From positions 1,812,501 to 1,876,500 of the forward strand of contig NZ_JABXYT010000001.1 in the NCBI RefSeq assembly GCF_013394775.1: a stretch of DNA of 64,000 nt, written 5' to 3'. The position numbers and the translations under genes were made by a program. Source of the stretch: Oribacterium sp. oral taxon 102 (GTDB lineage: Bacteria; Bacillota; Clostridia; Lachnospirales; Lachnospiraceae). The notes below the pieces were generated by a model. That model was not told where the DNA came from, searched no databases, and worked only from the letters and a program-made list of their open reading frames with translations. Of the stretch, positions 36,503 to 45,577 are shown in pieces; the stretch's first letter is position 1; the number at the start of each line of letters is the position of its first letter.

Positions 36503-39154
36503 TTAATACTTCGACTCGTCAAAATGGAAGTCCTTCATCAGCTCCGCCGTCTCCGGTCTCCTGATGGGAGACTCCGCCGCCCTCTCCTCCGGATGCGGCA
36601 CAGAGGGCGGATTGACGCGGGGCTCTGATTTCTTTGCTGCCTTCTCCGCATGCCTCGGCTCCTCAGGAGATTGCGCAGGCACTTGCCGAGCAGGACTGAC
36701 CTTCTCCGTGTGTCTCAGTTCCCCCTGCTTTGGCTCTGCACTCTGCGAAGCTGTCCTCTCAGCAGGATTCGGAGACTGCATGGACATCCGCGGGGCAGGA
36801 GTAGCCTTCTTCGCGCAATTCGACTCCTCCTGCTCTGACGCCGCACTCTGCGAAGCTGTCATCCCGGCAGACTTCTCCGAGGACACAGGCTCTGTCTCGC
36901 TTCGGGCAGGCTCCGCTGTCGGAGGCACAAGGGCAGTTTCCGGAAGCGGTTCCGGAGCCTGCACCGAAAGACTCTCCGAAATCGCAGCATTCGTCTCTCC
37001 TCGGAGCTTAAAGAACGCCACGAGCTCATTCAGCTGACGCGCCTGTCTCGCCATTTCCTCGCTCGCTGCCGCACTCTCCTCCGAGGTCGCCGAATTTGTC
37101 TGCACGACGGAGGAGATCTGATCCAGTCCTGCCGTAAACTGTGCGATTCCCTTCGCCTCTTCATTGGAGGCATCCGAAATATTCCGGATCAGCCCATTGA
37201 CATGCATGGCGCCGCCGGATACCGTGCGGAGCGCTTCCGCTGTTTTCTCCGTAATCTCTGCGCCGCGGCTGATCGCCTCCAGCGCTTCTCCGATCAGGTC
37301 GCTGGTATTCTGCGCCGCCTTTGCCGACTTCTGCGCGAGGTTGCCGACCTCGTCCGCTACGACAGCGAAGCCCTTGCCTGCCGCGCCCGCTCTCGCCGCC
37401 TCGATTGCCGCATTGAGAGAAAGGATATTGGTCTGGAAGGCAATGTCATCGATGGTCTTGATGATCTTGCCGATCTCATGGGACTTCTCGGTGATATCCT
37501 GCATAGCTCTGGAAAGCTCCTCCATCTTGCTGTTGCTGATATCCACCGCGTCTCTCGCCTGCGCGCTCAGCGCTGACGCCTGCTGCGCCGTTTTCGCCGT
37601 TTCCTGTACCTTTCCGGAGATCGTGTTCATTGATGCCGAAAGCTCCTCTATGGAAGACGCCTGCTGCATCGCGCCCTGCGAGAGCGCCTGCGCGCCGGAG
37701 CTGACCTGCCCCGCCCCGTCGTTCACCTTCTTCGCCGCGTCCCGGATATTCGAGATCATCCGGCTCAGCTGCTCTGAAATCGAATTCAGTGAGGCGAGCA
37801 GAGGCTGGTAGGCTCCAATATAGAGCTCCCCATCGCCCGGATGATCGATCGCGAAGTTTCCGCCGGACAGCTTGCCGAGCTTCTCGCCCAGATTTTCGAT
37901 AATCTCCCGTACCCGGCGCTGCATCGCGTTGATGCTCCGCACCAGATCCCCGATATCATCATGGTACGGATAGTCCAGCTCGGCATCCAGCTCACCGCGC
38001 GACATCCTGTCTGCCGTGGAGGAAATCATCGTGAGCGGGCGAAGCGACTTCCGCACCACTGCCATCGTCAGAAGCAGGATCTCCAGAAGGATAACGAGCT
38101 CTGCCGCGGACAGCGTCCAGAAAAGCCGCATCTTGTCCGCATTGAACTCAGCAGCTTCAATCGATGCCTGCATCCACCATGTCTCGCTGCCCATCTGCAC
38201 GGGCGTCAGACAGCGAACGTGATCGCCCATCAGCAGTTCGAACTGGCTGCCCTTCGACATCCCTTCCCTGACCTCCCTGCTGCTCTTCGCGGACATAAGA
38301 TCCTCGATCCGCTTCAGCTCCGCGCTATCCGTCGTTGAGGAAACGATGGTGCCGCTCGAGCTGATGACATCGAAGAAAAGAGTCCGGTACTTCTCATTCT
38401 GCATGGCAGACAGACTGCCGAAGCTTCTGGGATCCAGATCGATGATCACAGCGCCGACAAACTGCTCCCAGTAGAAGATCGGATACACTGCGGTGACGAT
38501 AGTCTGCCCGCTCAGCTTGCCGGTATAGGGGTCGGTATAGAACGGCTGCCGGGTTTCCTGCACCTTCCTGAAGTATCCGTCCTCCTCCCCGTAAATCGCG
38601 TAGTCGATGTTCCGGACGATTCCGTTCTTCGCATCATCCCTCGAGATATACGGCGCGTAATTCTCCAGATTCGACTGGAAGGCATTTTTCTCGAAGAAAA
38701 CACCGCCACCGACGATATTCTCATTGCCCTCTATAGCGGAACGCAGTGTATTCAGGATGAGCTGCTCCTCCTGAAAGCGGATATCCGTGATCCGATGCGT
38801 ATTGTCGACGAGGCTGTACGGGTTCGAGATGAAGATCTCGCTGTAGTCCTTTTTCCCATACATGATCTTCAGGCTGTTCTCAAGATTCCGCGTGATGCTC
38901 TCGTTCACCAGCGTGGTCTGCGCCAGCTTCTCCGCATTCGCATCCGAAATGCTGCAAAGCCCGTGGATCTTCTCTCTGCTGAACGCTCTTCCCGCAACAA
39001 ATACGATCATCAGATTCAGGACAATGAATAGCGCCAGCGTCACAATGCCGAGAATGCCGGACAGCTTCGTGCTCAGGCTCCAGCTCCGATTCGTTCTGGG
39101 CTTCCTCTGCCTGATCCCTCTGTCAGATTTTCTGCTTCTGCTGTTTTGTCTCAT
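36503..39154 (-). CDS. Methyl-accepting chemotaxis protein with a long Pro/Glu-rich tail
   Basis: An 883-residue dCache receptor. The N-terminus is very basic (Arg/Lys), followed by TM1, an extracellular dCache domain (about 50-340), TM2, HAMP and the signalling domain with the tip [20 protein letters not shown]. Beyond residue 720 is a 160-residue tail rich in Pro, Ser, Glu and Lys with loose repeats ([32 protein letters not shown]). It ends in FDESKY, which does not match the CheR-tethering pentapeptide pattern. ATG 39154 is used because GGAGG lies nine nt before it. A sigma-D-like promoter lies upstream. Confidence 0.92.
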   Translation of the reverse strand: MRQNSRSRKSDRGIRQRKPRTNRSWSLSTKLSGILGIVTLALFIVLNLMIVFVAGRAFSREKIHGLCSISDANAEKLAQTTLVNESITRNLENSLKIMYGKKDYSEIFISNPYSLVDNTHRITDIRFQEEQLILNTLRSAIEGNENIVGGGVFFEKNAFQSNLENYAPYISRDDAKNGIVRNIDYAIYGEEDGYFRKVQETRQPFYTDPYTGKLSGQTIVTAVYPIFYWEQFVGAVIIDLDPRSFGSLSAMQNEKYRTLFFDVISSSGTIVSSTTDSAELKRIEDLMSAKSSREVREGMSKGSQFELLMGDHVRCLTPVQMGSETWWMQASIEAAEFNADKMRLFWTLSAAELVILLEILLLTMAVVRKSLRPLTMISSTADRMSRGELDAELDYPYHDDIGDLVRSINAMQRRVREIIENLGEKLGKLSGGNFAIDHPGDGELYIGAYQPLLASLNSISEQLSRMISNIRDAAKKVNDGAGQVSSGAQALSQGAMQQASSIEELSASMNTISGKVQETAKTAQQASALSAQARDAVDISNSKMEELSRAMQDITEKSHEIGKIIKTIDDIAFQTNILSLNAAIEAARAGAAGKGFAVVADEVGNLAQKSAKAAQNTSDLIGEALEAISRGAEITEKTAEALRTVSGGAMHVNGLIRNISDASNEEAKGIAQFTAGLDQISSVVQTNSATSEESAAASEEMARQARQLNELVAFFKLRGETNAAISESLSVQAPEPLPETALVPPTAEPARSETEPVSSEKSAGMTASQSAASEQEESNCAKKATPAPRMSMQSPNPAERTASQSAEPKQGELRHTEKVSPARQVPAQSPEEPRHAEKAAKKSEPRVNPPSVPHPEERAAESPIRRPETAELMKDFHFDESKY

Positions 39155-39185
39155 CCTTATGGTCCTCCACATTAGACTATTATAC

Positions 39186-39212
39186 TAATCGGCTTCTTTA
39201 TCATTTTTATAA
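39186..39212 (-). promoter_or_regulatory. Sigma-D/sigma-28-like promoter of the 883-residue receptor
   Basis: On the minus strand TTAT (39209-39212) and GCCGATTA (39186-39193) are 15 bp apart, 31 bp before the start codon. The remaining 39213-39445 of this 306-bp gap holds only small palindromes and no gene that I can support. Confidence 0.5.
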
Positions 39213-39460
39213 GTATATTTTTCAAGCAATAATTCAACGCTTCGCGCCTGCCACTGTGAACAGATATTCCTATCTGCCATGACAGCTTCCGAAGAACTTC
39301 GCCGCTCTGCCGCCATCTGCCGTGAAGCAATGCGAACACCGCGGGAGGGCTTGCCTTTTTCCGGCGGGAATGCTATGCTTCTCAGTATAGATTCTCGATG
39401 CTTATGGCAAAGAGGGATTCTCCATCCCTTATAGTATATAATAATAAGGTAGGAAATACT

Positions 39461-39841
39461 ATGTCCGCACTCTACGGCAACGGCGTGAATCTCACAGAAA
39501 AGGTGCTCGACCTCCTCTGGACACGCCAGAATCTGACGGTAAATAACATTGCCAATGTCGATACGCCCGGCTTCAAGTCCCGCTTTCTGAGCTTCGAAAA
39601 CGAGCTGCTCAACCGACTCGGCGCATCACGGCAGGATCAGCGAAGCATCGGCAGGATCATCGACTCTCAGCACGCGTCGCTTCACACGACCGCCAACGAA
39701 TCCAGCCGTCTGGACGGCAACAATGTCGATATGGATCAGGAGCAGGTCGAGCTGGTCAAGACCGCATATGAATACCAGTATATGGTGAATTCTATTCACA
39801 ATGATTTCAAGAGACTCCTCGCCGCAACGAAATCCTTTTGA
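39461..39841 (+). CDS. flgB: Flagellar basal-body rod protein FlgB
   Basis: A 126-residue proximal-rod protein. The family motif NLTVNNIANVDTPGFKSRFLSFE is visible in parts (NNIANVDTPGFKS at about 27-39), and the C-terminal heptad-rich helix VDMDQEQVELVKTAYEYQYM is typical of rod subunits. ATG 39461 has AGG seven nt before it; codons from 39398 are not conserved. FlgB is normally followed by flgC and fliE. Here it stands alone, with its own terminator and then cheA. Confidence 0.9.
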   Translation: MSALYGNGVNLTEKVLDLLWTRQNLTVNNIANVDTPGFKSRFLSFENELLNRLGASRQDQRSIGRIIDSQHASLHTTANESSRLDGNNVDMDQEQVELVKTAYEYQYMVNSIHNDFKRLLAATKSF

Positions 39842-39854
39842 GGCTTCCGTCCGG

Positions 39855-39890
39855 GAGACAGCAGGCAGATGACCGGCTGTCTCTCTTTTT
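39855..39890 (+). terminator. flgB terminator
   Basis: GAGACAGC (39855-39862) pairs with GCTGTCTC (39876-39883), followed by a run of five T at 39886-39890. Confidence 0.75.
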
Positions 39891-39976
39891 ATTTCAGGAA
39901 GCGACCGAATGCCGTTCCGCATTGTATGCCGCATAAGCGCGGCACCTCGCCGCTTTGCATCTCTCGTACCTGTTGT

Positions 39977-40040
39977 CCCCGTCATGCGGGCAAATGCTCC
40001 CTGCAGGCAATCCTATATCGCATTTTCCCGCATGACGGGG
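39977..40040. repeat. Long inverted repeat between flgB and cheA
   Basis: CCCCGTCATGCGGG (39977-39990) is the perfect complement of 40027-40040. After one mismatch the stem continues for 6 bp (AAATGC with GCATTT), for about 21 paired positions around a 22-nt loop. A smaller GCCGC/GCGGC hairpin lies just upstream, near 39930. There is no T-run, so it is more like an intergenic repeat element than a terminator. Confidence 0.75.
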
Positions 40041-40067
40041 GCTTATGCAGTATTTATCGGAATATAC

Positions 40068-40095
40068 TTATGTTTTGCCGTCTTTATGCCGATAT
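40068..40095 (+). promoter_or_regulatory. Sigma-D/sigma-28-like promoter of cheA
   Basis: TTATGTTT (40068-40075) and GCCGATAT (40088-40095) are 12 bp apart (16 bp counted from TTAT). This closely fits the flagellar/chemotaxis sigma consensus. The leader before cheA would be about 45 nt. Confidence 0.65.
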
Positions 40096-40149
40096 TGCTT
40101 TTAGACGTTCGGTAGCAGAATGCAAATTTATAAAAAGGGTGGTAAAACC

Positions 40150-42258
40150 ATGGATAGTAATATGGAAGGTATGCTGGATACCTACTTGCTGGAGACAGAT
40201 TCCCTGCTGGACAAGCTGGACGAAATGCTGATCGCCGACGAGAAGGTCGGGGATTTTTCTACGGATGATGTCAATGAGATCTTCCGGATCATGCACACGA
40301 TCAAGGGTTCCTCCGCAATGATGGAATTCGAATCGATCTCCACCATCGCGCACCACATCGAGGATCTGTTCTTCGTCATACGGGACAAGGGCATCGACTT
40401 CCTGACACCGGCGCAGAAGGCGGATCTCTTTGATCTTATGTTTAAATCCGAGGACTATCTCCGCGGCGAGATCGAGAAGGTAAAGAGCGGCACGCCTCTG
40501 AACCCGGACATTGCGGACTTCGCAGCAACGATCAACGCCTTCCTCGCTCGGCTGAACGGCGAGGAAGAGCTGTCAGCAGAGTCTGCCGGAGCAGCTTCTC
40601 CCGCGTCCGTGCCCGTATCCGATATGCTGAGCGGTGCAAGCCCCGCCCTGCCGGAGGATCCGACGGCGAGGAAATTCTTCCATATCTTCCTCGAGGAGGG
40701 GATCGGCATGGAGAATCTGCGCGCCTATATGATCCTCAACGCCGTCCGGGAATGCGGTATCGATTTCCGCTGCTATCCGGCAGATCTCGACAAGAATCCG
40801 AATACCGCACAATATGTCATCGACAACGGCTTCTTCCTCGCTTTCGATACAGAGGAGGCTGCACACAATGCGGAGAAGATTATCCAGAATCAGGGACACA
40901 TCCGTTCCTATGAGCTGATCGACGTGAAGAGGGAGGATGCGCCGTCCCCGGCGACGAATGCCGAGACTGCGCAGGACAGCTCCTCTTCTTCCCAGAAGCC
41001 CGCGCCCTCCGTGAAGGCAGCCGCACCGGCACAGCCCGCCCAGAAGAGCTCGGCTCCGATCAAGCAAAGCCTGATCAGCGTGAACCTTCAGAAGCTGGAC
41101 AGCCTGAACGATCTGGTCGGAGAAATCGTTATTACCGAGTCCATGGTGACCTCCAGCCCTGTCCTCCAGCTGCTCCCGCAGGAGAGTCTGGATAACTTCA
41201 TGAAGTCCGCACGCCAGCTCCGCAAACTCACGGATGACCTGCAGGATATTACGATGTCCCTCCGGATGGTTTCCATCTCCGGCGTATTCCAGAAGATGAA
41301 CCGTATCGTCCGCGATATGAAGCAGAAGCTCGGCAAGGATGTCCGTCTGACCATCATCGGTGAGGACACCGAGGTCGACAAGACCATCGTGGACAGCATT
41401 CAGGATCCGATCATGCATATCGTGCGGAACAGCATGGATCACGGCATCGAGGAGAGCAGCGCGGAGCGTGTCGCAGCCGGCAAGGATCCGCAGGGCGAGC
41501 TGATCCTCTCCGCCGAGCATACCAGCAGCGAGGTCGTGATCACCATTTCCGACGACGGCTACGGCATGGATCCGGAGAAGCTTCTGGACAAGGCGGAGGA
41601 TAAGGGTCTTCTGACGAAGCCCCGTTCCGAATACAGCCGGAAAGAGGCGCTCCAGCTCATCATGCTCCCCGGCTTCTCCACCAATAAGGCGGTGACGGAG
41701 TTCTCCGGACGCGGTGTCGGGATGGACGTCGTCAAGAAGAATCTCGAGGCGGTCGGCGGCTCTCTCAGCATTTCCAGTGAGCAGGGCGCAGGAAGCACCT
41801 TCACCATGAAGATCCCTCTGACCCTCGCGATCATGGACGGTATGAAGGTTCTCGTCGGAGACACCATCTTCACTATTCCGATCGCCAATATCCGCCAGTC
41901 CTTCAAGGTCGATAATGCGGAGATCATCCGGGACGAAAATGGCAGCGAAATGATAGAGAGGCTGGATTCCTTCTATCCGATCGTCCGTCTGAACGACTTC
42001 TATCATATCGAGGGAAAGTATACCGACCTGCAGGACGGCGTCCTGATCTGGGTCGAGGCGGCGGATCGCTCCTACTGCCTCTTCGTGGATGATCTGATCG
42101 GCGAGCAGCAGGTCGTCGTGAAGCCGCTCCCGCCATATTTCAATTCCTTCAATCTGAAGGACTGCGGCATCAACGGCTGCTCAATACTGGGCGACGGAAA
42201 CATTTGCATCATCCTCGATGTTCTGGGACTCTACTCTCAGGCGATCGAAACCATCTGA
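40150..42258 (+). CDS. cheA: Chemotaxis histidine kinase CheA
   Basis: A 702-residue kinase of chemoreceptor arrays that phosphorylates CheY/CheB. Domains in order: P1 HPt with His49 in HTIKGSS; a P2-like domain near 170-270; an Ala/Pro/Ser linker; P3 dimerisation (VNLQKLDSLNDLVGEIVITE); P4 ATPase with HIVRNSMDHGIEE, DDGYGMD and GRGVGMDVV; and a CheW-like P5. ATG 40150 has AAGGGTGG seven nt before it. It leads cheA-cheW-cheR. No cheY is in the window. Confidence 0.97.
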   Translation: MDSNMEGMLDTYLLETDSLLDKLDEMLIADEKVGDFSTDDVNEIFRIMHTIKGSSAMMEFESISTIAHHIEDLFFVIRDKGIDFLTPAQKADLFDLMFKSEDYLRGEIEKVKSGTPLNPDIADFAATINAFLARLNGEEELSAESAGAASPASVPVSDMLSGASPALPEDPTARKFFHIFLEEGIGMENLRAYMILNAVRECGIDFRCYPADLDKNPNTAQYVIDNGFFLAFDTEEAAHNAEKIIQNQGHIRSYELIDVKREDAPSPATNAETAQDSSSSSQKPAPSVKAAAPAQPAQKSSAPIKQSLISVNLQKLDSLNDLVGEIVITESMVTSSPVLQLLPQESLDNFMKSARQLRKLTDDLQDITMSLRMVSISGVFQKMNRIVRDMKQKLGKDVRLTIIGEDTEVDKTIVDSIQDPIMHIVRNSMDHGIEESSAERVAAGKDPQGELILSAEHTSSEVVITISDDGYGMDPEKLLDKAEDKGLLTKPRSEYSRKEALQLIMLPGFSTNKAVTEFSGRGVGMDVVKKNLEAVGGSLSISSEQGAGSTFTMKIPLTLAIMDGMKVLVGDTIFTIPIANIRQSFKVDNAEIIRDENGSEMIERLDSFYPIVRLNDFYHIEGKYTDLQDGVLIWVEAADRSYCLFVDDLIGEQQVVVKPLPPYFNSFNLKDCGINGCSILGDGNICIILDVLGLYSQAIETI

Positions 42259-42280
42259 CGAGGGGACTACGGAGGAAAAT

Positions 42281-42769
42281 ATGGCAGAGAATTATATAGA
42301 GCAGACAGAAACACTTGCCAAGGACAGACCGCAGGAGGACAGCAGCTCGATCGAGCGCTGTCTGACCTTCGAGTCCGGCGGGCTGGTTATGTATATGAGC
42401 ACCGACTATGTCATTGAGATCATCAACGGGCATTCCATCACGACGCTCCCGATGGTTCCCGGCTATGTCAAGGGCATCATCAATCTGAGAGGCTCCATCC
42501 TCCCCGTGATCGACATCCGCCTCCTCATGGGAAAGGAGGCGGCGGACTACACCAGCAAAACCTGCATTATCGTGGTTTCCATCCACTCGATCACACTCGG
42601 AATCGTCGTGGACAAGGTACGACAGGTGATCGATATCGACCTCTCCGAGGTACAGCCGATCCCGCTCCGGAACCGCCAGAAGCTGACCAACGGAATGCTG
42701 ACGCTGGACAGCGGCGAGGTCGCTATGTCCTTCGACGCGGCGGCGCTCGTCGAATCCCCATTGGAGTGA
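42281..42769 (+). CDS. cheW: Chemotaxis coupling protein CheW
   Basis: A 162-residue adaptor linking receptors to CheA. After a 40-residue acidic N-terminal extension comes the two-lobed SH3-like CheW fold, with VPGYVKGIINLRGSILPVIDI and VDKVRQVIDI. GGAGG stands before ATG 42281, 22 nt after cheA. The extension is longer than in typical CheW proteins of about 140-150 residues. Confidence 0.95.
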   Translation: MAENYIEQTETLAKDRPQEDSSSIERCLTFESGGLVMYMSTDYVIEIINGHSITTLPMVPGYVKGIINLRGSILPVIDIRLLMGKEAADYTSKTCIIVVSIHSITLGIVVDKVRQVIDIDLSEVQPIPLRNRQKLTNGMLTLDSGEVAMSFDAAALVESPLE

Positions 42770-42770
42770 T

Positions 42771-43592
42771 ATGCAGGAATTAACGAACGAGGATTTCGAG
42801 CGGCTTTACCGCTATGTGCAGGAACGCTTCGGCATCGATCTGCACAAAAAAAAGCAATTGATCGCGAGCCGCCTGCATTCAACGCTTCAGGCAGAGGGCT
42901 ATGAGAGCTTCCATCATTATGTAGAGGACATCCTTTCCGGCAAGCGGCGGGAGCTGATCGAGCCGATGCTGAATAAGCTCACCACGAACTATACCTACTT
43001 CATGCGGGAGGAGCAGCACTTTCAGTTTTTTCAGGATACGGTGATCCCGGAGCTCGTACAGCGGCACAGGAAGGATCATGTCCTCTCGATCTGGAGCGCG
43101 GGCTGCTCCTCCGGTGAAGAGCCCTACACGGTTTCGATGTATCTCCTGGAATATTTCCGGAAGCTCGGCGGGCGCTGGGACACCCGGATCCTCGCGACGG
43201 ATATCTCACAGCGCGCCCTGATGGCGGCGATGAACCCCAGCTATCCTGCCGAGAGCCTCCAGCGGCTCCCTGAGGACTGGAAAAAACGCTACTTCTCACG
43301 GAAGCCGGACGGAAGCTACACCGTCTCGGAGGAGCTGAAGAAAAATGTGATCTTCCGTCCCTTCAACCTGATGGAGCCGATCCGCTTCAAGCTGTCCTTC
43401 GACCTGATCTTCTGCCGGAATGTCATGATCTATTTCGATCAGCCGACAAAGGACGCGCTGATCCGGCGTTTCTATCAGGCGAGCAATCCCGGCGCATATC
43501 TGCTGATCGGTCACTCCGAGGGGATCAACAAGGCAGCCAGCTCCTACCGCTGTCTGCGTCCCTCGGTCTACCAGAAGCCGATCGCCGAATAA
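42771..43592 (+). CDS. cheR: Chemoreceptor methyltransferase CheR
   Basis: A 273-residue SAM-dependent methyltransferase that methylates receptor glutamates. It has the helical N-terminal domain (about 1-75), NYTYFMRE, the SAM loop WSAGCSSGEEPYT, TDISQRAL, and FDLIFCRNVMIYFD near residue 215. The start lies one nt after the cheW stop, with GGAG overlapping the end of cheW. A strong inverted repeat follows the stop. Confidence 0.96.
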   Translation: MQELTNEDFERLYRYVQERFGIDLHKKKQLIASRLHSTLQAEGYESFHHYVEDILSGKRRELIEPMLNKLTTNYTYFMREEQHFQFFQDTVIPELVQRHRKDHVLSIWSAGCSSGEEPYTVSMYLLEYFRKLGGRWDTRILATDISQRALMAAMNPSYPAESLQRLPEDWKKRYFSRKPDGSYTVSEELKKNVIFRPFNLMEPIRFKLSFDLIFCRNVMIYFDQPTKDALIRRFYQASNPGAYLLIGHSEGINKAASSYRCLRPSVYQKPIAE

Positions 43593-43608
43593 TCTCCTTC
43601 CCATTCAT

Positions 43609-43667
43609 AACTGTTCTTAGTCGATAATTTGTGTTATTCTATCGAGTAAGAACAGTTAAGCTTTTTT
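43609..43667 (+). terminator. Inverted repeat with T-run between cheR and cheB
   Basis: AACTGTTCTTAGTCGATA (43609-43626) pairs with 43640-43657 with one mismatch over 18 bp, around a 13-nt loop, and TTTTTT follows at 43662-43667. It is AT-rich for a terminator but fits one; it would separate cheA-W-R from cheB. Confidence 0.65.
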
Positions 43668-43701
43668 CGCATCCATCAATAAGAAGGGAGGAAGCTGCGA
43701 T

Positions 43702-44322
43702 ATGCATGAATACAGGATTTCCCCCTCTCCCCCGCACGGCGAGCCGCTGATCGCTATCGGCGCTTCCACGGGAGGTACCGAGGCAATCCTCGCCGTAGTG
43801 CAGAATCTGCCCGCCGACATGCCGGGCATCGTCGTGACCCAGCATATGCCCGCAGGCTTCACGGAAATGTATGCCGAACGGCTGAACCGACTCTGTCAGA
43901 TGGAGGTCAGAGAGGCGAAGAACGGCGACCGGCTGCATCGAGGGCTGATCCTGATCGCTCCGGGCGATTACCAGATGCGGGTCGTGAATATCGGCGGGGA
44001 ATACTCCGTCAGCTGCCGGAAGGAGGCAAAGGTCAGCGGTCACTGTCCCTCTGTCAACGTGCTCTTCGACTCCGTTGCATCCTCTGTAGGACGAAGCGCC
44101 ATCGGCGTGCTGCTGACCGGAATGGGTGCCGACGGTGCGGCAGGACTGCTCCGGATGCGGCAGAGCGGCGCCTACACGATCGGCCAGGATGAAGCCTCCT
44201 CCGTGGTCTACGGAATGCCGATGGAGGCTTACAAACTCGGCGCGGTGCAGCAGCAGGCAGCTCTCCGGGATATCCCGGATATCCTGCTGCACCATGTCGC
44301 GCCATATCGTGCGGCACGATGA
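43702..44322 (+). CDS. cheB: Receiver-less CheB methylesterase
   Basis: A 206-residue protein that is only the CheB catalytic domain, which removes methyl groups from, or deamidates, receptor side chains. The triad is visible: Ser22 in GASTGG, His48 in TQHMPAG and Asp144 in GMGADG. The usual N-terminal CheY-like domain is absent, so CheA phosphorylation cannot control it directly. GGAGG precedes ATG 43702. It overlaps the following secreted protein gene by 4 nt. Confidence 0.94.
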   Translation: MHEYRISPSPPHGEPLIAIGASTGGTEAILAVVQNLPADMPGIVVTQHMPAGFTEMYAERLNRLCQMEVREAKNGDRLHRGLILIAPGDYQMRVVNIGGEYSVSCRKEAKVSGHCPSVNVLFDSVASSVGRSAIGVLLTGMGADGAAGLLRMRQSGAYTIGQDEASSVVYGMPMEAYKLGAVQQQAALRDIPDILLHHVAPYRAAR

Positions 44323-45425
44323 AACAGACAAGCTTCCCGTATGTCACAGGGGAAGTCCCGTATCAGCCCCGCACGGGGATTTTGAAAGATACCATGAGTG
44401 ATAAAGCGCTTCTTTTCGGCGCTGCCGCGGCACTGAGCTCTCTCGTGCTGTGCAGCTCCGCTCTTGCATACAGACATTTTGAATACCGGAACCTGCTGGA
44501 AAGCCGCGCGGCGGCTGCACAGACCTCCGCCGCTTCCCCGGAGGCTCCGGCAGTGCTGTCTCTTCCCGACACAGTACCGATCCCGGCAGACGGGAGCGAA
44601 GGCGGCGGAAAAGCGGCAGAGGCAGCCTCAAAGGAGGACACTGTAAGCACGGAGACAGAAAGCGACGAAGCCATCCCGGAGACGGAAATTACAGAGAACG
44701 AGACAAGTCCGCAGGATGAAGCGGTCACTTCCCCCGCGACGGAGACCTCTCCCGATGCCTCCTTCCCCGAAGGCAGCAGAGAAGAGAGGAATACAGTGGG
44801 AAGCGAGGCTTCCGCCGAAACGCTGCCTCCTCTCCCGGAGATCCAATATGCCTCCTTCTCCTACAACGACTACAATGTCCTGCTGGATACCTCAATCGGT
44901 ACAATGATGTACTACAATCAGCATGACAGCCACTGGGGGAGCTATCTCTACGGCGGAAAAGACCCGATGACCTCCTACGGCTGCGGCCCCACGACCGCCG
45001 CCATGCTCGTCAATGCCTTCGGCAATGTCAGGGGCGTCATTACTCCCGTCGAGATGGCGGACTGGTCCGCAAACTACGGCTACTACGCCCCGCACAGCGG
45101 CTCCTATCACGATTATATTCCCGCCGTGCTCTCCGCCTTCGACCTGATGGTCGATTCAGTGCAGGATCGAAGCGTGGAAAATGTCTCCTCTCTCCTCTCG
45201 AGCGGACATGTCCTCGTCGCTCTGATGGGAAGGGGCGCACTCACAAATGGAGGTCACTTCATCATCATCACAAAACGGAATCCGAACGGAACGGTTCGGA
45301 TCGCGGATCCCAACAGCTTCGAGAATTCCTCGAAGGAATGGTCCCTCGGGCAGCTGATGAATGAGCTCAAGAAGAACTATGACGCAGGCGGCCCGCTCTG
45401 GTCTGTCCGTCCGCTCAGCCCCTGA
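44319..45425 (+). CDS. Secreted C39-like cysteine peptidase family protein
   Basis: A 368-residue exported protein. A hydrophobic signal or anchor (about 29-50) is followed by a 120-residue Glu/Ser/Pro/Ala-rich spacer and a C39-like domain (about 178-368). Cys222 in YGCGPTTAAM, His313 in GGHFIII and Asp330 in RIADPNS form the expected triad. ATG 44319 overlaps cheB as ATGA, implying coupling. An alternative ATG at 44394 would begin directly at the signal sequence and may be the real start. Its substrate is unknown. Confidence 0.82.
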   Translation: MKQTSFPYVTGEVPYQPRTGILKDTMSDKALLFGAAAALSSLVLCSSALAYRHFEYRNLLESRAAAAQTSAASPEAPAVLSLPDTVPIPADGSEGGGKAAEAASKEDTVSTETESDEAIPETEITENETSPQDEAVTSPATETSPDASFPEGSREERNTVGSEASAETLPPLPEIQYASFSYNDYNVLLDTSIGTMMYYNQHDSHWGSYLYGGKDPMTSYGCGPTTAAMLVNAFGNVRGVITPVEMADWSANYGYYAPHSGSYHDYIPAVLSAFDLMVDSVQDRSVENVSSLLSSGHVLVALMGRGALTNGGHFIIITKRNPNGTVRIADPNSFENSSKEWSLGQLMNELKKNYDAGGPLWSVRPLSP

Positions 45426-45483
45426 GCCACGAACGTAACACTGCTCAAATCGGAGGAGACTGCACGCCCACATCACAGGAGTT

Positions 45484-45523
45484 AAAAAAGCATTCCCCCC
45501 CGTCCGGATGGGAATGCTTTTTT
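45484..45523. terminator. Bidirectional terminator
   Basis: A perfect 14-bp stem (AAAAAAGCATTCCC with GGGAATGCTTTTTT) and a 12-nt loop lie between the converging C39-like and soluble receptor genes. It has T-runs on both strands. Confidence 0.93.
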
Positions 45524-45577
45524 CCTATCGCCTACATATCTATACTACCGGTGGTGCCGAGGCTTTCGGCATGGGAA

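Noticed and set aside
39240-39420. c-di-GMP riboswitch before flgB
   Set aside because: GC-rich small palindromes are present, but the conserved GEMM core is not visible.
39421-39461. Sigma-A promoter for flgB (TATAAT at 39437-39442)
   Set aside because: There is no -35 box at the right distance and the transcript would start on the ribosome binding site.
40573-42006. 477-codon open frame opposite cheA
   Set aside because: It is the complement of conserved CheA domains and His/Asp/Leu-rich without family matches.
43609-43660. Sigma-D promoter for cheB (GTCGATAA at 43620)
   Set aside because: TTAT is not found 15-16 bp upstream, and the box is part of the long inverted repeat.
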